A DNA stretch of 64,000 bases from Nakamurella leprariae (GCF_016918035.1 NZ_JAERWK010000025.1:124001-188000), one strand, 5' to 3'. Positions 25,999 through 36,540 are shown, counted from the first letter of the stretch. Made by a program: numbers and translations. The notes: a model not told the origin generated them from the letters alone.

Positions 25999-27324
25999 AT
26001 GTCCGAGTCCGAGACGATCCACCTGGCCGTCGACCTGTCCTTCTACCACACGGATTTCGTCTGGCAGCGGGCCGGCTGGCGGGGTTATCCGCGGTACCTG
26101 GACCCGGCCTACTACGAGGACATCGCGCGGCTGGCCCAGCGCGGGGTGCTGGACCTGCTGTTCTTCGGTGAGGCGGCGGAGACCCCGGAGAACTACGGCG
26201 GCGACCACCGGGCCGCGGTCGAGTGGGGCGTGCGCTGGCCCAAGCACGACATGCTGCCGATGATCCCGCTGATGTCCCGGGTGGCGCCGAACGTCGGCTT
26301 CGGCGTGACCATGTCGACCACGTACCACCATCCGTTCCACGTGGCCCGGCTGTTCTCGTCGATGGACTGGGTCACCGGCGGCCGGATGGCCTGGAACTCG
26401 GTGACCTCCGGGTACAAGAACGAGGCGGCCAACTGGGGCTTCGACCCGATCCAGCCCAAGGACCTGCGGTACCGGCGGGCGGCCGAGCACATGGCGGTGG
26501 TGGACAAGCTGTGGTCGTCGGTGGAGCCGGACGTCGCCGTGCTGGACACCGAGACCGGACGCTTCGCCGACCCGGACAAGGTGCACCTCATCCACCACCA
26601 CGGCGAGTTCTTCGACGTGCGCGGCCCGCTGCCGGTGCTGCCGTCGCCACAGGGCCGGCCGATGGTGGTGCAGGCCGGGATGTCCGCCGCTGGCATGGAT
26701 CTCGCCGGTCGGTTCGCCGATCTGCAGTTCGTCATCCGGCGCGACCTGGAGGGCATGCAGCAGCACCGCGCGATCCTGGACCAAGCGCTGGCCCGGCACG
26801 GCCGGTCGCCGCGCGAACTGGCCTGCCTGTTCTCGGTGCGGCCGCGGATCGAGGAGACCAAGGGCGACGCGGACGAGCGGGACCGGCGCTGGATGGAATC
26901 GGTGCCGCCGAACGCGGGGCTCATCGAGCTGTCCAACGTGCTGGGCGTGGACTTCTCGACGCTGGACGGCCGGATGCCGCTGGGTGAGGTGACCGAGGCG
27001 GTGCGCGCGCAGCAGGGGCACTTCGGCTTCTTCGAGGACGCGGTGCGGGCCGAGGGCCCGGACATGACGGTGGAGGAGTTCGGCCGCAAGTACATCCTCA
27101 ACCAGGCCATGACCATCACCGGGTCGGTCACCGAGATCGTCGACGAGCTGGAGCGGATCCACTACGAGACGGGCGCCAACGGCGGCTTCATCCTGGAGGG
27201 CTGCGGCGAGGCGCCGGGCGAGATGCGCGACTTCGTCGAGCACATCGTGCCCGAGCTGCAGCGCCGCGGGCTGTCCAAGAAGGAGTACGCGGGCACCACG
27301 CTGCGGGAGAACATGAACGCTTGA
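25999..27324 (+). CDS. LLM-class flavin-dependent monooxygenase (NtaA/SnaA/DszA type)
   Basis: A 441-residue two-component monooxygenase that uses FMNH2 from a separate reductase and oxygen. The family includes nitrilotriacetate, pristinamycin and dibenzothiophene-sulfone monooxygenases. Seen: [90 protein letters not shown], and [24 protein letters not shown] 25999 has AGGAAG nine bases upstream; a GTG at 25993 is closer to it. The reductase could be the fusion at 4606 or an unlinked gene. The substrate is unknown. Confidence 0.88.
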   Translation: MSESETIHLAVDLSFYHTDFVWQRAGWRGYPRYLDPAYYEDIARLAQRGVLDLLFFGEAAETPENYGGDHRAAVEWGVRWPKHDMLPMIPLMSRVAPNVGFGVTMSTTYHHPFHVARLFSSMDWVTGGRMAWNSVTSGYKNEAANWGFDPIQPKDLRYRRAAEHMAVVDKLWSSVEPDVAVLDTETGRFADPDKVHLIHHHGEFFDVRGPLPVLPSPQGRPMVVQAGMSAAGMDLAGRFADLQFVIRRDLEGMQQHRAILDQALARHGRSPRELACLFSVRPRIEETKGDADERDRRWMESVPPNAGLIELSNVLGVDFSTLDGRMPLGEVTEAVRAQQGHFGFFEDAVRAEGPDMTVEEFGRKYILNQAMTITGSVTEIVDELERIHYETGANGGFILEGCGEAPGEMRDFVEHIVPELQRRGLSKKEYAGTTLRENMNA

Positions 27325-27478
27325 CGGATGGACTGTTCGGTCGGGGCCGCGGAGCGGGTCACCGGGAGCGACGTCGCGCTTGCGTGGCCGGCGGCGAGGA
27401 GCATGCTGTCCATCCGTCCGGTCGGCGTCCGGGCGCCGTCCGGAGCCGAGCGCCGATCCACCCAGGTCAGGAGGCGCC

Positions 27479-28390
27479 GTGACGACCGCATCCGCGACAT
27501 CCGCGATCGAGACCCGCGACGTGGTCAAGACGTTCGGCGACGTGGTCGCGCTGGACGGCCTGGACCTGACCGTCCGCACCGGTGAGGTGCACGGGTTCCT
27601 CGGGCCGAACGGCGCCGGGAAGTCGACCGCCATCCGGGTGCTGCTCGGGTTGATGCGCGCCGATGCCGGCACCGCCCGGGTGCTCGGTGGCGACCCGTGG
27701 CGGGACGCGGTCGCGCTGCACCGGCGGCTGGCGTACGTGCCCGGCGACGTGTCGCTGTGGCCGAACCTGACCGGTGGCGAGGTGATCGACCTGCTCGGCC
27801 GGTTGCGTGGCGGGGTGGACCCGGCCCGGCGCGCCGAACTGCTGCAGCGGTTCGAGTTGGACCCGCGCCGGCGAAGCCGCACGTATTCCAAGGGCAAACG
27901 GCAGAAGGTGGCCATCGTCGCCGCGCTGGCCTCGGACGTCGAGCTCCTGGTGCTCGACGAGCCGACCAGCGGCCTGGACCCGCTGATGGAGGCCGCGTTC
28001 CAGGACTGCATCCGGCAGGAGCGGGCCCGCGGCCGGACGGTGCTGCTGTCCTCGCACGTGCTCTCCGAAGTGGAGTCGCTGTGCGACCGGGTCAGCATCA
28101 TCCGCGCCGGTCGGGTGGTGGAGTCCGGCACGTTGACCGAGCTGCGGCACCTGACCCGGACCGCGGTGGTCGGCGAGCTGGACCGGGTGCCGGAGGCGGT
28201 GCGGTCGGCCGTCGGTGTCCACGACCTCGTGGTCGACCGCACCAGGATCCGGATGCAGGTCGACACCGCGGCCCTCACCGAGGTGCTGGGCCTGCTGGCC
28301 GGTGCCGGGATCCGCAGCCTCACCGTGCAACCGCCGACCCTGGAGGAACTGTTCCTGCGGCACTACGGCACCAGGGCGGCGGCGCGGTGA
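27479..28390 (+). CDS. ABC transporter ATP-binding protein (drug/ABC-2 type)
   Basis: A 303-residue exporter ATPase: Walker [10 protein letters not shown] near 47, [21 protein letters not shown], a modified signature [15 protein letters not shown], Walker [20 protein letters not shown], and H-loop [17 protein letters not shown]-terminal domain of about 85 residues follows ([20 protein letters not shown]...LFLRHYG), as in DrrA/CcmA-type drug exporters. The GTG start 27479 follows AGGAGG with short spacing. It overlaps the permease gene (GTGA). Confidence 0.9.
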   Translation: MTTASATSAIETRDVVKTFGDVVALDGLDLTVRTGEVHGFLGPNGAGKSTAIRVLLGLMRADAGTARVLGGDPWRDAVALHRRLAYVPGDVSLWPNLTGGEVIDLLGRLRGGVDPARRAELLQRFELDPRRRSRTYSKGKRQKVAIVAALASDVELLVLDEPTSGLDPLMEAAFQDCIRQERARGRTVLLSSHVLSEVESLCDRVSIIRAGRVVESGTLTELRHLTRTAVVGELDRVPEAVRSAVGVHDLVVDRTRIRMQVDTAALTEVLGLLAGAGIRSLTVQPPTLEELFLRHYGTRAAAR

Positions 28391-30021
28391 CCGCCGTCGC
28401 GGACCGGACGGCGCTCCGGTCGGCCACCCCGGCGGGCTCGTTGACCGGCTGGTGGGAGCTGGTCCGGCTGGACCTGCGCCGGGAGCGACGGTCGCTGGCG
28501 CTGTGGGTGATCGGCCTGGCGGGCACGGTGGCCGGCACCATCTCGGCGTTCGCGTCGCTGTACCCGGACGAGCAGGAGCGGGTCTCCCTGGCCCGCGGTG
28601 TGGCGTCGACGCCGGCGGTGCTGGTGCTGACCGGCCCGGTGTCGGACACCTCGGTGGGTGGCTTGACGGCGTGGCGGCTCGGCGTGCTCGGAGCCACGTT
28701 GGTCGGTCTCATGGCGGTCTTCACCGTGGTGCGCCGGACCCGCGCGGACGAGGAGGCGGGGCGGACCGAACTGCTGGCGTCGACCGTGGTGGGCCGCGCG
28801 GCCCCGATGGTCGCCGCACTGGCGGTGACGGCGGCAGCGTCGCTGGGCACCGGGGTGCTGGTCGCGATCGCCGGCATCGGCCTGGGGGAGACCGCCGCGG
28901 GGTCACTGTGTTTCGGCGCGATGCTGGCGGGCTCGGGGCTGGTCTTCGCCGCGGTGGCGGCGGTCGCCGCGCAACTGGTCGACAGTGCGCGGACGGCGGT
29001 GGCGATCTCCGGCGGCGTGCTCGGGTCGGCGTTCATCCTGCGGGCCATCGGCGACGTGGCGTCCGGGGCGGAGTGGTTGACCTGGCTGAGCCCGATCGGC
29101 TGGGTGGAGCACGTCGGGGCGTACGGGGCCGACAACGGGATCGTGCTGCTGCTGTTCGTGGCCGCGGCGGTGGCCCTGACGATGCTGGCGCTGGCCCTGC
29201 TGGCGCGGCGGGACCTGGGCAGCGGGTGGTGGCCGGTCCGGTCGGGACCGTCCGGCTCGCCGCGTCTGCGCTCGCCGTTCGCGCTGGCGGTGCGGCTGCA
29301 GCGCGGTCCGCTGCTGGGGTGGATGGCCGGGTTCGTGGTGTTCGGCACGGTCACCGGGTTCCTGGCCGACGACGTCGGCGATCTGCTGGAGGGCAATTCC
29401 CAGATGGCCCGGGCGCTGGAGCAGCTGGGCGGCACGGGCATGCTCAGCGACGCGTTCCTGTCGGCCATGGCCGGCTTCCTGGGCATCCTGGCAGGGCTGC
29501 TGTCGGTGTCGCTGGCGATGCGGATGCGCACCGAGGAGACGACCGGGCGGCTGGAACCGGTGCTGGCCACCGCGGTGGGGCGGTCCCGGTGGATGGGCGG
29601 GCACCTGGTGATCGTGCTGGTCGGACCGGTGCTGTGCCTGGTGCTGGCCGGTGTGGTGACCGGGCTCGTCCACGGGGTGGTGAGCGGGAACCTGGCCGGC
29701 GGCTTCGGGGACGGCCTCACCGCCGCGCTGGTCCAGGCCCCGGCCGCGGCGCTGCTCGGTGGGCTGGCCGCGGCCCTGTTCGGCTGGCTGCCGCGGGCCA
29801 CCGGAGTCGCATGGGCGGCCGTCGCCCTGGCGCTGCTGCTGGGCCAGCTGGGCCCGGTGCTGCAACTGCCGACCGCGGTCATCGACCTCTCGCCGTATGC
29901 GCACGTGCCCGCGGTGCCTATCGACCCGGCGACCTGGGCGCCGGTGCTGTGGTTGACCGCGATCGCCGTCGCGCTGTTCGTGGCGGGACTGGCCGGGTTC
30001 CGGCGCCGGGACGTGAGCTGA
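28387..30021 (+). CDS. ABC-2 exporter permease (polyketide-antibiotic-exporter-like, two halves)
   Basis: A 544-residue permease with about twelve hydrophobic helices in two similar halves. The first begins [26 protein letters not shown], the second [35 protein letters not shown]. Each half has the cytosolic [18 protein letters not shown] / [20 protein letters not shown] motif of the COG3559 group. With the preceding ATPase it should form an efflux pump for a hydrophobic or antibiotic-like compound. GTG 28387 overlaps the ATPase stop. It is convergent with the DUF222 gene. Confidence 0.9.
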   Translation: MTAVADRTALRSATPAGSLTGWWELVRLDLRRERRSLALWVIGLAGTVAGTISAFASLYPDEQERVSLARGVASTPAVLVLTGPVSDTSVGGLTAWRLGVLGATLVGLMAVFTVVRRTRADEEAGRTELLASTVVGRAAPMVAALAVTAAASLGTGVLVAIAGIGLGETAAGSLCFGAMLAGSGLVFAAVAAVAAQLVDSARTAVAISGGVLGSAFILRAIGDVASGAEWLTWLSPIGWVEHVGAYGADNGIVLLLFVAAAVALTMLALALLARRDLGSGWWPVRSGPSGSPRLRSPFALAVRLQRGPLLGWMAGFVVFGTVTGFLADDVGDLLEGNSQMARALEQLGGTGMLSDAFLSAMAGFLGILAGLLSVSLAMRMRTEETTGRLEPVLATAVGRSRWMGGHLVIVLVGPVLCLVLAGVVTGLVHGVVSGNLAGGFGDGLTAALVQAPAAALLGGLAAALFGWLPRATGVAWAAVALALLLGQLGPVLQLPTAVIDLSPYAHVPAVPIDPATWAPVLWLTAIAVALFVAGLAGFRRRDVS

Positions 30022-31545
30022 TCAGAACGGGCAGTCATCGAGCGCCCCGGTCATCGGGTGGGGGTGGCCGAGGGTCGGGTCGGTGAGTTCGCCGGGCAGG
30101 GTGAATTCGCGGGCGGGTGAGGGGTAGGTGGCGCCGGTGGGGCTGGTCCAGGTGACGAGACCGACGGAACCGCTGGTGCCGTCGGCACTCTCGGGGTGTG
30201 GGGTCCAGTCGGTGAAGGTCTTGAGTCGGTGGTGGCGGCGGCAGAGCGGGATCAGGTTCTGCTCGCTGGTGGGGCCGCCGGCGGTGGGGTCGGTGTGGTT
30301 GAACTCGGTGGCGTGGTCGAGGTCGCAGCGGCGGGAGGGTTGGCGGCAGCCGGGGAACCGGCAGGTGTCCTGCGCGATGAGGACCCGGTCGCGGAGGCGT
30401 TGCCCGGGCCGGTACTTGATCGGCACGTGGTCGCCGACGCTGGTGGCGGTGCCGGTGGCCGGGTCGATCGCGACGGTGGTCAGGGAGGCGGCGGAGGCGG
30501 CGAGGGCGCGGGCGACTTCGGCGGTGATGGCGCCGTGCCCGGCCAGTTCCCCGGGCAGCGCGTCGAGGCCGGCCAGCGCGGACAGGGGCAGGGTGATGAT
30601 CAGGTGCGGGCGGCGGCCGTGCCGCTTGGGATCGCTCGCAGGGCCTGGTTCGGCGTCGAGCAGTCCGCGGAGGTCGACGTGGCCGGTGGTGAGCAGCGCG
30701 TCGCAGAGGTCGGTGAGCGCGTCGGCGCGGCGGGCGCCGACGGTGCGCGCGTCCTTGACCAGCGGGCCGCCCACCTGGGCGGTGGTGGCCGGGGTGTCGG
30801 GGCCGGTGGCCAGGACGTCGAGGAGGGTCATGATGGTGGCGGCGGCTTCGGCGGGCAGGTGGGCCCGGAGGTAGGCCATGCCGTCGGCGGCGGGGGTGAC
30901 GGTGACTTCCCGTCCGATCCGGGCGGTCTTGCGGCGCCGTTCGGCCAGCTCGGGGTCGATGGCCAGGGCGGCGCGGTCGACGATCGGGCGGAGCCGGCCG
31001 GGGGTGCGATCGGTCGCCGTGGGCAGCACCTGCTGTTCGACCATCGAGCGATGTTCCGGGCTCAGGCCATTGGTGGTGTCGGCGATGACGGCGGCGCGGG
31101 CGCGGTCGATCTGGCCGAGTTCCAGGGCGGCGAGGGTCTCGGGGAGTTCGGTGACCAGTTCCACGGCGCGGTCGACGCGGCGGCGGGCGGTCAGCGGTGA
31201 CAGGTGCAGGGCAGCGCCGACTTCGGCGGCGGCCAGGTCGGCGGCCTTGTCGGCCACCATGGCGGCGAGCAGGTCGACGTCGATGCCGTGGGGTCCGGTG
31301 ACGGCGGTGGGGAACGGACTGTCGGTGAGGTCGGCGACCATGTCACTGAGGTCGCCGGCGCGGCCGGGTCGGGCGAACTCGGCCAGCAGCCGCATCTGCA
31401 GGCCGGTGAGCCAGGAAAGGATGCGTTCGCTGGCCCGGATCGCGGCGACCAGGTCTCCGGATGCCAGCGCCCGCGGCGGGGCCGCGGTGAGCTCCTCGAG
31501 CAACGCGACGGACGGTCGCGACTCGAGGTCCAGGATTAGAGGCAT
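30022..31545 (-). CDS. DUF222/HNH endonuclease domain protein (13E12-repeat type)
   Basis: A 507-residue actinobacterial repetitive-family protein. The N-terminal helical DUF222 region spans residues 20-340 (SERILSWLTGLQMRLLAEFARPGR; VGAALHLSPLTARRRVDRAVEL; GRLRPIVDRAALAID). The C-terminal HNH nuclease follows with CRFPGCRQPSRRCDLDHATEF, then SEQNLIPLCRRHHRLKT, giving paired Cys, DH and RHH motifs. Such genes occur in many copies per genome in mycobacteria and Frankineae. Their role, whether mobile or defensive, is unsettled. It lies tail to tail against the ABC-2 permease gene with no spacer. Confidence 0.9.
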   Translation of the reverse strand: MPLILDLESRPSVALLEELTAAPPRALASGDLVAAIRASERILSWLTGLQMRLLAEFARPGRAGDLSDMVADLTDSPFPTAVTGPHGIDVDLLAAMVADKAADLAAAEVGAALHLSPLTARRRVDRAVELVTELPETLAALELGQIDRARAAVIADTTNGLSPEHRSMVEQQVLPTATDRTPGRLRPIVDRAALAIDPELAERRRKTARIGREVTVTPAADGMAYLRAHLPAEAAATIMTLLDVLATGPDTPATTAQVGGPLVKDARTVGARRADALTDLCDALLTTGHVDLRGLLDAEPGPASDPKRHGRRPHLIITLPLSALAGLDALPGELAGHGAITAEVARALAASAASLTTVAIDPATGTATSVGDHVPIKYRPGQRLRDRVLIAQDTCRFPGCRQPSRRCDLDHATEFNHTDPTAGGPTSEQNLIPLCRRHHRLKTFTDWTPHPESADGTSGSVGLVTWTSPTGATYPSPAREFTLPGELTDPTLGHPHPMTGALDDCPF

Positions 31546-31935
31546 GTTCGAATCGTATGCATCTGCGGGCGGTGATCACAGTCGCCGATCGAGTGGCAGA
31601 TGATCGGACGGAGCGACACCTTCCAGCACTGTGCACAGCCATCGGTGCAGTGCTTGACAGGGCCGCCGAACAGGGTCGGAGCGGCACCACCGGTGGAACC
31701 GGTGAGCACCGAGCACCGGCATGACGAGGCGGACGCGCGGCCCCAGGGCGGCGGATCGGTGACGGCGCCACCGCCGCCTGCGACGCCCCGATCGTGCCGT
31801 TCGGTGAACCGCCAATCCCCGCCGCACCTTCGGCGTCACGGCACGCCGAGCACGACAGCGGCGTCGGCGCGACACGTCCTTCGCACCAGCGCCGCTGGGC
31901 ACCGCAGGTCGACCGTCGCCGGTCGCGGCCGTCGA
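31546..31935. other. 390-bp non-coding stretch upstream of the DUF222 gene
   Basis: I find no supportable gene here. Frames that stay open are shadow-like, with poor third-position bias and no RBS. A TTGACA occurs near 31652 on the plus strand without a clear partner. The region probably holds the promoter of the minus-strand DUF222 gene and debris flanking the decayed transporter at 31936. Confidence 0.4.
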
Positions 31936-32690
31936 TCAGACCGAGTCGAGGTCCCGGTTCCGCGTCTCCTTCATCACGCGCACCGCGATCAGCGTCAGCC
32001 CGGCGGCGATGAGCAGGTACACGCCGACCCAGGCCACGCCGAACTCCCGGACCAGCCACACCGGGATGAACGGCGCGATCGCCGCGCCCAGCATGCTGGC
32101 CGCGTTGTACGAGATGCCGGATCCTGTCGAGCGGACGTTGCTCGGGAACAGTTCCGGCAGCACCGCACTCATCGGCCCGAACGTCAGCCCCATCAGCGCC
32201 ATGCCGATGGACAGGAAGAGCAGCATGGTGCCCTCGTTGGCGGTGTCCCGGTCCAGGGCGAACCCGAACGTCAGACCGAACACTGGACCGTCGCCCGAAG
32301 CGGTCGGCCAGCCGGCCCGAGACCGGCACCCCCCGCGGCGAAGAACAGGACCGAGACCAGTTGCAGGACCAAGAAGTCGGAGTACTTCCAACCCAGCAGA
32401 CCGGCGTCTGTCGCCCCAGTCGCGTAGCTCAGGATCCAGGTCGTCATGAGGGAGAAGAGCGTGTAGGTGCCGACCATGACGAAGGTGCCCAGGATGAGCG
32501 GCCGCCGACTGGTGCGGAACACGGTGGCCAGCGGTGCTCTCACCTTCTGGCCGCGGGCCACGGCGCGGGCGAAGACCGGGGTCTCCTCCAGCCGCAACCG
32601 CACGTACAGGCCGATCATCACCATGATGGCGCTGAGCAGGAACGGCACTCGCCATCCCCAGGACAGGAACGCGCCGCCCGGATCGGGATC
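31936..32690 (-). pseudogene. decayed MHS-family MFS transporter (5'-truncated, two frameshifts)
   Basis: Only the second half of a metabolite:H+ symporter is present. One frame gives FLSWGWRVPFLLSAIMVMIG then LRLEETPVFARAVAR down to LVLQLVSVLFFAAG. A second frame gives VPVSGRLADRFGRR. A third gives PVFGLTFGFALDRDTANEG through SNVRSTGSGISYN to ETRNRDLDSV. Reading through requires removing one G from a G-run near 32325 and one T near 32286, so there are two single-base insertions. The first six helices are absent: only 130 bp separate it from the divergent peptidase gene. Sequencing error could explain the indels but not the missing half. Confidence 0.8.
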
Positions 32691-32818
32691 AGCGTTGTCG
32701 TGCCCGCCACGCCTCCAACGGTCGCGACGGCGGACACGGTGTGGTCCCGGCCTGGGTCGGCCGGATCGCGCGGCGGCGCACCGAGCGGGCTGTCGGAGCC
32801 GGGTGGTAGACCCGTCGG

Positions 32819-34906
32819 GTGACCGAGAGCCCCGAGACCCAGACCGCCGCCCCGTTCACCGACCTCGACGCGTACGTGGCCATGCCCCGGCTGTCCGGCC
32901 TCGCGCTGTCGCCGGACGGGTCCCGGCTGGTCACCACCGTGGCGACGCTGGACGCCGACGGCACCGGGTACCGCAACGCGGTCTGGGAGGTCGACCCGAC
33001 CGGGTCGCGCCCGTCCCGCCGGCTCACCCGCGGCGCGGAGGGGGAGCGTCACGCCGGCTTCACCGCCACCGGTGACGTCCTGTTCACCGCGACCCGCCCG
33101 GATCCCGATCGCAAGCCCGACGACGGTGACCAGCCCGTGGCGCTCTGGCTGCTCCCGGCCTCCGGTGAGGCCAGGGTGCTGGTCGCGCCGCCCGGGGGCG
33201 TCGACCAGGTCCACCCCGCGCGGCGCGCCGACACGGTGGTGTTCGGGGCATCGGTGTCGCCGAACGCGACCGACCTCGCCGACGACGCGCGGCTCCGGAA
33301 GCTGCGCCGGGACGGCAAGGTGTCGGCCATCCTGCACCGCGGGTACCCGGTGCGGTTCTGGGCCGAGGATCTCGGTCCGGACGAGCCGCGCCTGATGGCC
33401 GTCGACCTCACCGACCCCGCTGAGACCGCTGGACGCGCCGACGATGTCCCGGCTCCGGTCGACCTGACCGGCGCTGCCGGCGCCGCCTACCGCGAAGTGC
33501 AGTTCGACGTCAGTGCCGATGGACGGACGGTGGTGAGCACGTTCCGGCGGCCGGGCGCGCGGGGCGTGCAGCGGGCGGAACTGGTGGTGCTCGAGCGCGG
33601 CGCGCCGCCGCGGACGGTGGTGCGGGACGACGCCGCCGAGGTGGCGCTCCCGTGCATCGCCCCCGACGGCCGCACCGCGGCGTTCGTCCGGGAGACCGAC
33701 GCGGCGCCGCACCGGGCGCCGACCATGACGCTCCACCTCGTCGACCTGGCCGACGGGTCGGTGCGCGACCTGGCCGGCGGCTGGGACCGGTGGCCGTCCG
33801 CGCTGCGGTGGCTGCCCGACGGTTCCGCGCTGCTGGTCACGGCCGACGACGACGGCCGCGGGCCGGTGTTCGTCGTGTCGGTGGACGGGGCCGCCGTCCA
33901 GCGGCTGACGCCGGCGGTCGACACCGGGGACACGTTCACCGACCTGCAGGTCGCGCCGGACGGCTCAGCGGTGTACGCGCTGCGCACCTCCTGGCTCACC
34001 CCGCCGCATCCCGTCCGCATCGAGCTGTCCGGTGACGCGCGCGGCACCGTCACAGCGCTGCCGGCGCCGGCGCCCGCGCCCGAGGTGCCGGGTGTGCTCA
34101 CCGAGGTCAGGACCACGGCCGAGGACGGGACGCCGCTGCGCGCGTGGCTGGCCCTGCCGGACGGCGCCGGTCCGGACGAGCCGGCGCCGCTGCTGCTGTG
34201 GATCCACGGCGGCCCGTTGAACTCGTGGAACGCCTGGTCGTGGCGGTGGAACCCGTGGCTGCTGGTCGCTCGCGGGTACGCGGTGCTGCTGCCGGACCCG
34301 GCCCTGTCGACCGGGTACGGGCTCTCGTTCGTCCAGCGCGGCTGGGGTGCCTGGGGTGCGGCCCCGTTCACCGACCTGATGGCGATGACGGACGCCGCGG
34401 TCGCCCGGCCGGACATCGACGAGCAGCGGACGGCGGCCATGGGCGGGTCGTTCGGCGGCTACATGGCCAACTGGGTCGCCGGTCACACCGACCGGTTCCG
34501 GGCCGTGGTGACCCACGCCAGCCTGTGGGCACTCGACCAGTTCGGGCCGACCACGGATGCGTCGTACTACTGGCAGCGCGAGATGACCCCGGAGATGGCG
34601 CACGACTTCTCGCCGCACCGCTCCGTCGCCGACATCCGCACGCCGATGCTGGTCATCCACGGCGACAAGGACTACCGGGTGCCGATCGGGGAGGGGCTGC
34701 GCCTCTGGTACGAGCTGCTGTCCGCGTCGGGACTGCCCGCCGACGACCAGGGGACCAGCCCGCACCGGTTCCTGTACTTCCCGACCGAGCACCACTGGGT
34801 GCTCGCGCCGCAGCACGCGAAGCTCTGGTACCAGGTGGTCGAGTCGTTCCTGGGCGAGCACGTGCTGGGACGCGAGCCCGGCCCGGCGCCCGAGGTGCTC
34901 GGGTGA
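32819..34906 (+). CDS. S9-family (prolyl oligopeptidase-type) peptidase
   Basis: A 695-residue dipeptidyl/acylaminoacyl peptidase-like serine hydrolase. The N-terminal beta-propeller spans residues about 15-420, with WD-like segments such as LSGLALSPDGSRLVTTVA and AGFTATGDVLFTATRPD. The C-terminal alpha/beta hydrolase follows: LLLWIHGGPLNSW, then GGSFGGYMANW with the Ser nucleophile, VIHGDKDYRVPIGEG with the Asp, and FPTEHHWVLAP with the His. There is no signal peptide, so it acts in the cytoplasm on short peptides. The GTG start 32819 has only a weak RBS. Its stop shares a terminator hairpin with the convergent MFS gene. Confidence 0.9.
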   Translation: MTESPETQTAAPFTDLDAYVAMPRLSGLALSPDGSRLVTTVATLDADGTGYRNAVWEVDPTGSRPSRRLTRGAEGERHAGFTATGDVLFTATRPDPDRKPDDGDQPVALWLLPASGEARVLVAPPGGVDQVHPARRADTVVFGASVSPNATDLADDARLRKLRRDGKVSAILHRGYPVRFWAEDLGPDEPRLMAVDLTDPAETAGRADDVPAPVDLTGAAGAAYREVQFDVSADGRTVVSTFRRPGARGVQRAELVVLERGAPPRTVVRDDAAEVALPCIAPDGRTAAFVRETDAAPHRAPTMTLHLVDLADGSVRDLAGGWDRWPSALRWLPDGSALLVTADDDGRGPVFVVSVDGAAVQRLTPAVDTGDTFTDLQVAPDGSAVYALRTSWLTPPHPVRIELSGDARGTVTALPAPAPAPEVPGVLTEVRTTAEDGTPLRAWLALPDGAGPDEPAPLLLWIHGGPLNSWNAWSWRWNPWLLVARGYAVLLPDPALSTGYGLSFVQRGWGAWGAAPFTDLMAMTDAAVARPDIDEQRTAAMGGSFGGYMANWVAGHTDRFRAVVTHASLWALDQFGPTTDASYYWQREMTPEMAHDFSPHRSVADIRTPMLVIHGDKDYRVPIGEGLRLWYELLSASGLPADDQGTSPHRFLYFPTEHHWVLAPQHAKLWYQVVESFLGEHVLGREPGPAPEVLG

Positions 34907-34927
34907 GCCCCCGCGGCGGCCGGGCTC
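34905..34927. terminator. bidirectional terminator hairpin
   Basis: GAGCCC (34905-34910) and GGGCTC (34922-34927) form a stem around a GC-rich loop exactly between two convergent genes, including both stop codons. No T-run follows, as is common in high-GC actinobacteria. Confidence 0.6.
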
Positions 34928-36461
34928 AGTGCTGGACAGGGGCGGTGGGCCGGTCGGCCGGGATCGTGCGCCAGGCGATGAACGCGGCGACCAGCACGAT
35001 GACCGCGGCGGCCACCGAGGTGGCCTGCAGGGCGACCGTGAACGCGTGCCGGCCGTGTTCGAGCAGCTCGGCGCCGGCGCTGTCGGACCCGACCAGCTGC
35101 CGACCGGCGGCCAGTGAGTCGCGCAGCCCGGCGGCGACCGCAGGGTCGGCGTCGGCGGGCAGGTCCAGGCGCAGCCGGTACACCGCGGCGTGGATCGACC
35201 CCATGACGGCGATGCCGAGCGCCACGCCGAGCTCGTAGGCGGTCTCCGAGATGGCGGACGCCGCACCGGCCCGCTCCTTGGGCACGGCGCTCATCACCGC
35301 GTCGGTCGAGACGGTCATGGCGACGGCGCTGCCGAAGCCGACCACGACCAGCCCGGCGATCATCACGGCGAGCCCGGGCACCGCTTCGCCGACGGCGATC
35401 ACCGCCAGGCCGATCCCGGCCACGGCCAGGCCGGCGCCGATGGCCGGTCCCCGGCCCAGTCTGACCGCGATGATCCCGACGAATCCGATCACCAGGATCG
35501 ACGCCAGCGTGGCCGGCAGTTCCACCAGCCCGGCCTGCAGCGGCGACAGGTCCCGCACCAGCTGCAGGTACTGCGAGAAGAAGAAGATCATTCCCACGAA
35601 CGCGAAGATGGCCAGACCGTTGGCGGCCACCGCCCCGGAGAACGCGCGTTGCCGGAACAGGGTCAGGTCCAGCAACGGGTGGTCCAGCCGGCGCTGCCGG
35701 CGCGCGAAGAGCACCCCCGAGATGACCCCGACCAGCCCGACCAACACGCCGATCACTGAGACGCCGTCGGACGCCGTCTGTTTCACGAACCACACGACCG
35801 GGATGACCGCGGCCATCGACAGCGCCACGCTGACCAGGTCGATGCGGCCCGGATCGGGGTTCCGCGATTCCGGGATCAGGAAGATCCCGGCCGCGACGAT
35901 CACCAGCACCACCGGGACGTTGATCAGGAAGACCGACCCCCACCAGAAGTGCTCCAGCAGGAACCCGCCGATCAGCGGCCCCGCTGCGGCGCCCGCGGTC
36001 GCGCCGGCCGACCACACGGCGATGGCCCGGGTGCGCTGCCGCGCGTCGGCGAACAGATTGCGGATGATCGACAGGGTGGACGGCATGATCGTCGCTCCGC
36101 TGATGCCGAGCAGCGCCCGGGCGGCGATGAGCAGTTCCGGCGTCGGGGCGAACGCGGCGATGGCCGAGGCGATCCCGAATCCGACCGAGCCGAGCAGCAG
36201 CAGGCGTCGTCGCCCGATGCGGTCGGCGACGTTGCCCATGGTCACCAGCAGACCGGCCAGGGCGAACGAGTAGATGTCACCGATCCACAGCAGCTGCGTG
36301 GACGACGGCGACAGCGACGCCGTCAGCGACGGGACCGCGAGCGCCAGCACGGTGCCGTCCACCGCCAGCAGTACCACCGCCAACGTCACGGCGGCCAGGG
36401 CCGCCCACTCGCGGCGGCCGGCACGGGGGGCGGAGGGCTCGGGGGTAGGCAGCGTGGGCAC
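34926..36461 (-). CDS. DHA2-type MFS drug exporter (14 helices)
   Basis: A 511-residue EmrB/QacA-like antiporter: EWAALAAVTLAVVLLAVDGTVLALAVPSL (helix 1 with the motif D1 LDxTVxxVALP-like), then LWIGDIYSFALAGLLVTMGNVADRIGRRRLLLLGS (motif A). Motif C, GPLIGGFLLEHFWWGSVFLINVPVV, follows in helices 5-6. GTG 36461 (VPTLPTPEPSA) is chosen because the upstream frame runs through the operator and the divergent promoter. It is divergent from the TetR gene and presumably repressed by it. Confidence 0.9.
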   Translation of the reverse strand: MPTLPTPEPSAPRAGRREWAALAAVTLAVVLLAVDGTVLALAVPSLTASLSPSSTQLLWIGDIYSFALAGLLVTMGNVADRIGRRRLLLLGSVGFGIASAIAAFAPTPELLIAARALLGISGATIMPSTLSIIRNLFADARQRTRAIAVWSAGATAGAAAGPLIGGFLLEHFWWGSVFLINVPVVLVIVAAGIFLIPESRNPDPGRIDLVSVALSMAAVIPVVWFVKQTASDGVSVIGVLVGLVGVISGVLFARRQRRLDHPLLDLTLFRQRAFSGAVAANGLAIFAFVGMIFFFSQYLQLVRDLSPLQAGLVELPATLASILVIGFVGIIAVRLGRGPAIGAGLAVAGIGLAVIAVGEAVPGLAVMIAGLVVVGFGSAVAMTVSTDAVMSAVPKERAGAASAISETAYELGVALGIAVMGSIHAAVYRLRLDLPADADPAVAAGLRDSLAAGRQLVGSDSAGAELLEHGRHAFTVALQATSVAAAVIVLVAAFIAWRTIPADRPTAPVQH

Positions 36462-36472
36462 AGGCCCACTGT

Positions 36473-36508
36473 ACCGACCATTTGGTCGGTCGAAGCGACC
36501 GATTGGTC
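36473..36508. promoter_or_regulatory. TetR operator pair at DHA2 exporter/TetR promoter
   Basis: ACCGACCATTTGGTCGGT (36473-36490) is a perfect palindrome with 8-bp arms. It is followed by the imperfect GACCGATTGGTC (36497-36508). Both lie in the 79-bp gap between the divergent exporter and regulator starts. The GACCGACCA half-site recurs in the operator at 40740. Confidence 0.85.
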
Positions 36509-36540
36509 CGATCGACCGTGTTCCGTGATGGAATGGCCTC

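Noticed and set aside
24691-28323. Very long (1210-codon) minus-strand open frame
   Set aside because: It is antisense to the MFS, monooxygenase and ABC genes. The translation is low-complexity Arg/Gly/His/Gln without any domain.
30022-31545. HNH gene as a toxin-antitoxin or CRISPR-linked nuclease
   Set aside because: The DUF222 N-terminus identifies the multi-copy 13E12 family; no antitoxin partner or repeat array is present.
31600-32427. Plus-strand open frame over the decayed transporter
   Set aside because: The minus-strand MHS homology explains the region; the plus frame has no family match.
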